Below, one piece after another: positions 59,856 through 64,000 of a stretch of DNA of 64,000 bases (position 1 is the first letter of the stretch; the number at the start of each line of letters is the position of its first letter). The stretch is from contig MU832004.1 in the NCBI GenBank assembly GCA_029204225.1, forward strand, positions 1 to 64,000. Direction: 5' to 3'. The notes under the pieces are model-generated. The model saw only the letters and a program-made list of their open reading frames with translations, was not told the origin of the DNA and did not search any database. A program made the translations under genes and the position numbers. This DNA comes from Diphasiastrum complanatum. Its lineage: Eukaryota; Streptophyta; Lycopodiopsida; Lycopodiales; Lycopodiaceae.

Positions 59856-60530
59856 AAAGCTCCTCTGAGGTATGATGAGATGACAATCATCACCCACACT
59901 AATGAGAGAGGAATTGTGGAACCAAAGACACTTGAGGAAGCGAAATCCAGGGAAACGAAGGACTATCACAAATTGAGGGAATTGATTATATGGAAACATT
60001 TGCGCCAGTAGTTAAATTAAGCTCATTGAGGATCTTAATAGAATGGAGAACCGTATGAGGAATGGAGATTGAGCAGATGGACGTGAGGACTGCATTTTTG
60101 AATGAAGACTTGGAGGAGGAGGTATTCACGAAGCAGCCACCTGGTTTCACCAATGGCTCTGACAAGGTATGTGCCATGAAAAGGGCCTTATATGGCCTGA
60201 AGCAATCTTCTAGAATGTGATCTATTTTTCATGGAAAATGGGTTTAAAAGATGCTATGCAGACACTGGGATGTACATTAAAGATGAAGATGGGTTGTTCT
60301 TGGCTGTTGCACTATATGTAGTAGATCTAATAATAGTTTGCAACAACAAAGTGAACTTGAAGGAATTCAAGGGAAAACTGAAGGGGACTTTTGAAATGAA
60401 GGATTTGGGGGCAATACACTATTGCCTGAGAATACAGATCATAAGAGATTATAGAGAAAAGGTTTTAACATGGACCACATACATAAATTCATTGATAAGT
60501 CTGGGATGCTAGAATGTCCACCTGTGGGGC

Positions 60531-60843
60531 TAACGTTAGATCCCAACACGGTGGTGGTGTAGTTAAAGGATTATCTCCTTGCCCCCAAAAAAACCTCCTA
60601 TTCAATCTTCGAAAAAGATGATCAAGCGACAAGTTTTTGCGATGATTTTCGTAGACCACTTCTTTTAACGTATTTGTGCTATGTCAACCCTCCAAATGTG
60701 GTCCACATATGTAACATGCGTTGTAACCTGTTGTAACCCAAACATGTATAGTTCATAAACCATATGTAAGATAAGGTCAATTAGTCAAATGTACTCAAAC
60801 GCTAAACCCTAAGATGGATTCGTATAATATATTATTTACATAC
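60531..60843 (-). other. Junction zone and probable CACTA intron start
   Basis: No copia motifs continue past 60.53 kb. The donor-like CAG|GTATG at 60844/60843 suggests that the part next to the transposase exon is intron. The left part cannot be assigned. Confidence 0.4.
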
Positions 60844-62015
60844 CTGAACATTCACTTAAATCAGGGTAGTCATGCATCGTCCACATTAGAATTCCACGAA
60901 CAATGAAGTTCCATGGAGGTATATTATAATTAATGAGTACAACTGGCCATGTGGACCAAGTTCACGCTTGAATGCTAAAAGGATTTACGCCATCCATAGC
61001 TAGGCCAAATCTCAAATTACGAGGTTCATTTTTAGACTCAGGACATTGGCCATCGATATGTTTCCATGTAGATGAGTCACTTGGTACTCGCATCACATCA
61101 TCCGTAGATCAATTTTTTGCATGCCAATCCATTAGTTGTGCCAAAAATTTACATCGAAATAAACGTTGCAATCGTGGGATAATTAAAAAAATGTCGTAAC
61201 ACTTTTCGTGGCACTTTTGTACGTCATCTCGATAACGTGAAGTGTTACACGTTGGACAATGAAATTTGTTTGAATGCTCACCTCTATATAGCACATGGTT
61301 TTCTGGACATGCGTGTATTGTGTCATAATCTATCCCAAGCACATTCATCATCTTTCAAGTTTTTTTTTATGTTTTAGGTATCGCGTTTTCTTTCGGAAGT
61401 ATTCTATGCAATAACCTGAAAAAATAGCACTGTGAATTGTTATAAAAAACAACACACAATAGTAAATATGCTATAAAGTATAATAGTTATGTTATGCATT
61501 AAGTATCCGAATAATGATACGACACTATGGTCACTGTATTTGTATGTCTCTTGAAGGTTTAGAATAAGAATTGACGTAGCTAGTCTCAAAATGGATGCTC
61601 CTGGATACAAAGGAGTGTCTGCCTCCTTGCGCAATAGAACCTCGTCTTCATCCATCTCAAATTGTTCGTGATTTTCATTTTCATTAGAAGGTGCGTGCAT
61701 AGCATCATTCTCATTTGTTTCAAAGTAAGATTCAAACATGTTGTGCATTGCTTCATCGCGTTGCACCTCATTATCATCATCATTAGAATCAAGTTGATTA
61801 TTCTTTTTTCCAATTGTGTTTGCCTCTTGAATTTGTTTCGTTATTTGTTCTCTCATGTCTATCAAAACTTGATGTTGATTGTAACTAAACACGGATGAAT
61901 CAACTCTGAGTCGAAGTGGTAAACTGGTCGATAATTCCAAGAATCTCAGATAGCACATCAATGGACGATCTGAAATTAAATTGTTAGATTTTGGGCATAA
62001 ATATAAATGTAACAT
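60844..62015 (-). pseudogene. CACTA (En/Spm) transposase Tnp2-type N-terminal half, degenerate
   Basis: On the minus strand the sequence follows the Tnp2/Transposase_21 order. An acidic N-terminal segment ends EADTPLYPGAS (62015-61600). Then come an intron-like gap (about 61520-61416) and LPKENAIPKT. Next is VLGIDYDTIHACPENHVLYR with FHCPTCNTSRYRDDV (CxxC zinc site), then IPRLQRLFRCKFLAQLMDWH (61350-61115). RVPSDSSTWKHID, EPRNLRFGLAMDGVNPF, WPVVLINYNIPPWNFIVRGI and WTMHDYPDLS follow (61095-60845). Several in-frame stops (for example a TGA between the WHAKN and STDD parts) show it is dead. The C-terminal half and the CACTA ends are not seen. Confidence 0.85.
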
Positions 62016-63549
62016 CGATCTATGTGTATGGGAAAGGGCCGAATATTATAGGTCAATGGCCTTCCTGATGAACCAAGAATGTTTTTGGGATCACAGCTTA
62101 GAACCGATTCGAATCAATCCCAACATGGCTCCAGTCGAAAGACGATCACGAGATTATGGCCCGACTCTACTATAGAGCGGCCTTTATGTCTTCCTGATAT
62201 GTTGCCATGATAGAAGACTGACAAGAGATGAGTCTTATCGAGAAAGTGCAAGAATATCTGGGGCCACTAAAATACGGAAGTAAGTTTCGCTTCCAAGTAT
62301 TCGAAGCCCTAGGGAGAAAAATGAGCAAACAGAAATAGACGGCAAAGCGACGAGGCGAGCAGGACTCGTAGTGGAACAATTTTTGCGGCCAATAAGCACC
62401 TGGTTTTATGGAAGCGAAAGAAGATCCACACTTTTCTAGGTGCCAAGCAGAATATCGTCATGTGTTTCAGTGGGTCCTGCAACAGATTAGGAGTGGATAA
62501 TGTTAGCAGATTCCAGAGAATTCCCTAGATGCCGAGCCAAGCTGAAAACATAGAGCATCTCTCACCCAAGACCGAGGAGGTCTCAGAAGAAGGAGAGCAG
62601 GAAGAAGCTGAGAGCTGAGCATGAGAGCAGAGAATTACTAGCTAGGATTATAGGTTATATCTATGTGAGCCTACATGGTGAACCCCAGAGAAGGAACGAC
62701 CATGTAGGAGCTAGTGATATTCTTAGGCATTGTAAATAAATGTAGACTCCTCTCAAATAAATTAGAGTGAGCCACCTCTTGATGGTGACCTCTAGTGGAA
62801 GAGCTATTTCCTCTTGTAATTTCTAAATTAGTGGAATTGCCACTTAGGCTTCACATGGGTAGCCCTCTTCTTTATTTAAGGGCCCTCCTCTCTTGTGAGG
62901 GAGCTTTTATTGTATTGTCATTTCTCTTGCATGAATCAAGAAGATCCTCCACGAGTTATGGCAATTTGGAAGCTCCATGTTCATGGCTATTGTCTTGAGT
63001 GAAATTCCTATGAACATGCTTTGCATTCTTTCGTTGTGGTTGTGGATTTAAGTAGATTTCCTGCTTTCTTGCTTATGCAATGTGGAATGTAGATGTGGAT
63101 TAGTTTTCTTGTTTCTTATTCTTGATGTTTTCAGCATCCAGGTAAACTAAATAGGCTGAGATTGTGATTCAATTCTTGCATATTTACTAACAATCCAGAC
63201 CTTGATTGTTTTTGGGTTATCCAAGAATCAAGAGATGGGTGTTTCTTGATTCTTGGATTGCTAGTATGCTGTTAGGAAATTAGTTTCTTATTTCTTGACA
63301 CTTAATATGTAGATTAATCTAGGTGCATTACTGTTTTGGAATATCTAGGATAAACTAGTAGCAAAGAATCGTTGTTGGTTCACTGGAGAAAACATTATGC
63401 CTACGTGTATCTAGTTTAACCGTTATTCTACTAACCGCCGAGTCAGCTTCACCTGATTGTGAAGTGTCGCTGCAAACCCTCAAAATCCTCTCTCACTTCA
63501 TAGTCCACTCATGCTATATTACAAAATCATCACTTCCATCCTTTAATCC
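62016..63549. other. Unassigned stretch, no gene seen
   Basis: I recognise no coding sequence. Because a minus-strand copia RNase H ends at about 63553, part of 63.0-63.5 kb may be its 3' LTR. A purine tract AGTGAGAGAGG occurs on the minus strand near 63500-63490, but LTR ends could not be set. Confidence 0.35.
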
Positions 63550-64000
63550 TATCTAATCTCTCAAGAAAACAAAACGACTTTTAACTAATGACTTCATTAT
63601 TATATCTGAAAGCATAAAGTTAGTGCCACAAAACTTTAATTTAAGCTTTCCTTCCTGCACTAAGTCCCTGCTAAAGCGGTATTGTATTGCAATATGCTTG
63701 CTTTTCTTGTGGAAACCGGCATTTCTACTGAGGAACAGACATCCCTGATTGTCGTTGTAGAGCATCATATTGGTGGTGTCAATCCCCAGTTCCCTTAAGA
63801 TGGTCTGCATCCATAAGTACTCCTTTGCTGCATAGCAAACTCCCATATATTCAGATTTGGTGGTAGATAGGGCCGTAGAGTACTATTTCTTACAGCTCCA
63901 ACTTATGCAGGACCCTCCCATCATGTAAATGTAACCACTGGTGGAGTTCTTGTCATCGATGTGCCCACCCCAATCTGAATCTGCATAGCCTCTCACAAGA
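63550..64000 (-). pseudogene. Ty1/copia RNase H, cut by the right window edge
   Basis: The minus strand from 64000 reads LVRGYADSDWGGHIDDKNST, SGYIYMMGGSCISW, EYMGVCYAAKEYLWMQTILR, YNDNQGCLFLSRNAGFHKKS and KHIAIQYRF, then SDIIMKSL. These are the copia RNase H motifs in order. A stop in the CKK*YSTALS part and changes near the end show decay. The RT would lie beyond the window. Confidence 0.85.

Larger units (their letters stand above)
56831..60530 (+). pseudogene. Ty1/copia gag-pol, degenerate and interrupted
   Basis: Gag is at 56920-57370 (ENYALWKWRIKMILE-like start; VWKTLEGIYKAKSVMNMLLL). A zinc knuckle CYYCSNSGRIAREC lies near 58165, with the usual His replaced by Arg. The protease is WYLDSRATAHMT (near 58420), with DSGA changed to DSRA. 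GAG-pre-integrase HHCC follows (LWHRRLGNLGANTLE, CQSCVLGRQHREPF; 58820-58980), then integrase parts (YSPQQNGIAEYN near 59210; FGSKAYAHVPEKLRKKLD near 59430). RT comes last (IEQMDVRTAFLNEDLEEEVF, RALYGLKQS, YVDD changed to YVVD; 60060-60330). It is cut off near 60.53 kb by CACTA sequence, and no RNase H or LTR is left. Confidence 0.87.

Overview
This window looks like nuclear DNA of a flowering plant with a medium to large genome. It holds only two recognisable host genes in 64 kb. Both have clear plant homologues, and one has introns up to 7.8 kb. Most of the rest is decayed Ty1/copia, Ty3/gypsy and CACTA transposon sequence, with long GA/CT, AC and AT microsatellites. I cannot name the species. 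The family assignments below come from recognising motifs by eye and not from a search.

Layout. 1-3.1 kb: a minus-strand copia LTR abutting a plus-strand copia pol pseudogene. 4.2-5.4 kb (minus): an intronless gene for a secreted leucine-rich repeat protein, with leader and promoter sequence to about 6.05 kb. 6.1-7.35 kb: a SINE-like head and tandem duplications. 7.36-10.54 kb (minus): a truncated copia element with LTR, primer-binding site, gag and protease, joined to a short fragment that may be captured host coding sequence. 10.5-15.6 kb: intergenic DNA with a tandem duplication and several GC-rich inverted repeats. 15.6-31.1 kb (minus): a GAUT1-like galacturonosyltransferase gene that I could reconstruct as 10 exons in a consistent reading frame (752 codons). 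31.1-36 kb: upstream and intergenic DNA.

36-64 kb is a graveyard of nested mobile elements. In order it holds: a gypsy integrase tail (+); an unrecognised zinc-knuckle/coiled-coil reading frame (-); a gypsy fragment and a copia LTR (+); a copia RNase H (-); a nearly complete copia pol (+) with its 3' LTR; a copia gag-protease-integrase (-) cut off exactly at that LTR; a gypsy pol end (-); a cluster of GC-rich foldback hairpins, a minisatellite and microsatellites; a gypsy gag-protease-RT-RNase H (+); a second copy of the copia 3' end (+); another copia gag-pol (+); a CACTA Tnp2-type transposase (-); and a copia RNase H (-) running off the right edge.

The two host genes act in unrelated extracellular or secretory roles. 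GAUT1-type enzymes build pectin homogalacturonan in the Golgi, and the LRR protein is predicted to be secreted. None of the mobile-element reading frames I examined is intact. I saw no RNA genes, no CRISPR and nothing prokaryotic. The best candidates for something undescribed are the zinc-knuckle reading frame at 38.1-40.7 kb, the foldback hairpin family at 49.4-51.0 kb, the 25-bp inverted repeat at 13.0 kb, the 83-bp foldback at 43.0 kb and the possible captured membrane-protein fragment at 7.4 kb.
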